Below are positions 18,277 to 20,000 of a DNA stretch of 20,000 nucleotides, piece after piece; the first letter of the stretch is position 1; each line of letters begins with the position of its first letter. The notes beneath the pieces are model-generated. The model saw nothing but the letters and a program-made list of their open reading frames with translations. It made no database searches and was not told where the DNA came from. Made by a program: the position numbers and the translations under genes. The DNA comes from Cryptomeria japonica (taxonomy: Eukaryota > Streptophyta > Pinopsida > Cupressales > Cupressaceae): assembly GCF_030272615.1 (NCBI RefSeq), contig NW_026729169.1:112501-132500 (forward strand). Reading direction: 5' to 3'.

Positions 18277-18661
18277 GCACCAAGTGCGCACCCGGGGCAA
18301 ACCGAGCGCCTTGGTGCACCGGGGCAAGATCGAGCGTGCACCCGAGGCGCCCCGAACATGCACCAAGGTGCACTCGGCCCACATGTGAGCGCAGGTCGTT
18401 GCGCCCGAGGTGGTGTGTGGGCACCGCGTTGCAGACGGGACACTGCACGCACACGACGCCCCGTCCAGGTGCACGCACGTAGGCCGGGCCGGGTGCACAC
18501 CCGACGCCCTAGCAAGGTGCGCGCACCCGGGCAGGGCTCACACTTGGCGAACGGGGCGCACTTCGCGAGGGAGGGTGTGCACCTCGACGGGGGTGGGTGG
18601 CCGGGGTGGATTCGCACGTGGGTCGCGGTTTGCTAAGTACACACTGCGACAAGCTCATAAC
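18277..18661 (+). promoter_or_regulatory. GC-rich 5' flank of 5S copy 2
   Basis: I saw no difference from the flank of copy 1, including C at -1 and TAAG at -28 to -25. The small amount of divergence around this gene lies in the gene, its terminator and the poly-G downstream. Confidence 0.45.
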
Positions 18662-18780
18662 GGGTGCGATCATACCAGCGTTAGTGCACCGGATCCCATC
18701 AGAACTCCGCAGTTAAGCGCGCTTGGGCCGGAGTAGTACTGGGATGGGTGACCTCCCGGGAAGTCCCGGTGTTGCACCCT
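18662..18780 (+). rRNA. 5S ribosomal RNA, copy 2
   Basis: Complete 119-nt gene, identical to copy 1 except nucleotide 80, which is G (18741) giving ACTGGGATGGG. From memory this G form is common in gymnosperm 5S and the A form in angiosperm 5S, so either is likely to be functional. Helix I and all internal promoter elements are intact. The distance from copy 1 is 6,036 bp, far longer than the few hundred bp usual for separate 5S arrays in plants, which supports placement inside a larger rDNA spacer. Confidence 0.98.
18711..18758 (+). promoter_or_regulatory. 5S internal control region, copy 2
   Basis: A box, intermediate element and C box as in copy 1. The only change is the first base of the C box (G at 18741). 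Confidence 0.85.
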
Positions 18781-18792
18781 TTTTTAGTTTTT
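18780..18792 (+). terminator. Pol III terminator of 5S copy 2
   Basis: An unbroken T6 run (18780-18785) directly at the gene end, then AG and a T5 run (18788-18792). This is stronger than the interrupted run of copy 1. Confidence 0.8.
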
Positions 18793-19247
18793 CGCCGGGC
18801 GTCGCAATGCTATTTGAATAAACCTTTTGCCCGTTTGCGTTCTCGTCGGGGCCGGGCCGGGCCGGGGTGCGCTGCCCGCACTACCGCGCGCGCGGGGGCG
18901 ACACCGAGCGCGCACCCGAGGCGCCCCGAGCACACAGGCCACGGTGCAACCCGGGCGTTGTGCGCGCACCCCGGTGCGCCCGAGGTGCTGCGCGCGCACC
19001 CAGGTGAAATCGGTGTGCACCTCGGCCAGTGCGCGCTCGGTCGAGTCGCGCACGTTGGCCAAGGTGCACGGTGATGTTTCTTACTCTAAGGTTCCGCACC
19101 AGACGCCCGGGACAGGTGAGCGAAGCTGGGCGGGGCCGGGTGCGCGGCCGGGGCAGGTGCACGCAGCTGGAGAGAGCTTTGGAGCACACCAGAGGTGCGC
19201 ACCTTGGAGCACACTTCGGAGCGCACCAATGATGCGCTCCATTCAAA
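18793..19247. other. GC-rich 3' flank of 5S copy 2
   Basis: Copy of 12757-13212, one G shorter in the poly-G near 18893-18898. No gene is supported. Confidence 0.45.
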
Positions 19248-20000
19248 AGTTTCCTGAAAAGGCAAAAAAAGTTGAGATTATAGAATTTCCCACTTGAGAG
19301 ATTGTAAAAAAAAAAAATTTAAAATGAAGGAAACGCGGGTGCCAAGGTGTGCGCGCCCGGGTGCGCAGCCCAGCCAAGGTGTGCGCACCAAGGCGCCCAC
19401 CCTGGCGAAGGTGCACGCAAGGTGCGCACCCGAGGCAAACCGGACAATTAACCCAACTTTCGACTTCGCGCGCACCTGCGCACCTTGGAGCGCACTTCGG
19501 AGCGCTCCTTGGTGCGCACCAATCTTGGGCACCTCGGAGTGCACCATGGCGCCCACCAAGGTGCGCACCCGGGGCAAACCGAGCTCCGACTTCGTGCGCA
19601 CCTTGGAGCGCACGAAAGGTGCGCACCATGGCGCCCACCAAGGTGCGCAGCCCAGCCAAGGCGTGCGCATCAAGGTGCGCACCCTGGCGAAGGTGCGCAC
19701 CCGGGGCAAACCGAGCTCCGACTTCGTGCGCACCTTGGAGCGCACAAAGGGTGCGCAACCCAGCCAAGGTGTGCGCACCCCGGGCAAACCGAGCTCCGAA
19801 TCGTGCGCACCTTGGAGCACACTTCGGAGCCCTCCTTGGTGCGCACCGATGTTGCGCACCTCGGAGCGCACCCGGGGAAAACAATGCAATTAACCCGACT
19901 TTCGACTTCGTGGGCACCTCGGAGCACTCTCGGGTTCGCACCTCGGAGCACACCGAGGTGCGCACCTTTGATGCGCTGCCTTCACCAATTTCCAGAAAAG
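19248..20000. repeat. A-rich islet and diverged spacer repeats, second copy
   Basis: Copy of 13213-13965. Differences seen are G at 19512 (T in copy 1), which restores the usual TCCTTGGTGCGCACC word, and A at 19926 (G in copy 1). The window ends inside the next A-rich islet. Confidence 0.8.

Larger units (their letters stand above)
17407..20000. repeat. Long direct repeat carrying 5S, right copy, cut by window end
   Basis: Second copy of 11371-13965, with the same order of G-rich tail (17407-17921), T-rich segment (17922-18276), 5S flank, 5S gene, GC-rich flank, A-rich islet (19248-19335) and diverged spacer repeats. It continues beyond the window, so at least two and perhaps many 6-kb units are in tandem. 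Confidence 0.95.

Overview
This window is almost certainly non-coding nuclear ribosomal spacer DNA from a land plant, and my best guess is a gymnosperm. The firm anchors are two complete 5S rRNA genes on the + strand (12626-12744 and 18662-18780). They have the plant 5S internal control region, a closing helix I and oligo-T terminators. From memory, the 5S variants seen here (GCGTTAGTGCACC, GCCGGAGTAGTACT) resemble gymnosperm 5S more than angiosperm 5S; a database search would be needed to confirm this. I support no protein-coding gene. The many long open frames come from GC-rich tandem repeats that lack stop codons in several frames on both strands at once.

Layout, left to right. 1-763: decayed edge of a satellite with short GATAGCAATC sub-repeats. 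764-5450: about 25 tandem copies of a 188-bp monomer, nearly identical in the middle and diverged at the left. 5451-6741: three composite units, each joining a diverged relative of the 188-bp monomer to an inverted repeat and a promoter-like core. 6742-9915: more promoter-like units, in two quantised size classes (311 bp and 157 bp), with a 50/56-bp minisatellite at 6890-7220 and a palindromic 38/52-bp array at 8340-8910 embedded among them. 9970-10130: a block of GGTGCGCACC-type palindromes. 10150-11885: a G-rich minisatellite. 11886-12240: T-rich single-copy-like DNA. 12241-13200: GC-rich flanks and the first 5S gene. 13213-17406: GC-rich repeats punctuated by A-rich islets. 17407-20000: a second, about 99.8% identical copy of 11371-13965, including the second 5S gene, giving a 5S repeat period of 6,036 bp.

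How it may work together (inference). Thirteen copies of a core that reads TATATAGGGG on the minus strand match the plant RNA polymerase I initiation consensus. I read this as the intergenic spacer of 35S (18S-5.8S-26S) rDNA transcribed leftwards, with an array of spacer promoters and a repeat-rich 5' external transcribed spacer made of the 188-bp units. The 18S gene would lie left of position 1. The 5S genes sit in the same spacer on the opposite strand and would be transcribed by Pol III. Linked 5S-35S rDNA is known in bryophytes, some gymnosperms such as Ginkgo, and some Asteraceae. No 18S, 5.8S or 26S sequence is in the window, so the 35S link rests on the promoter motif and context only.
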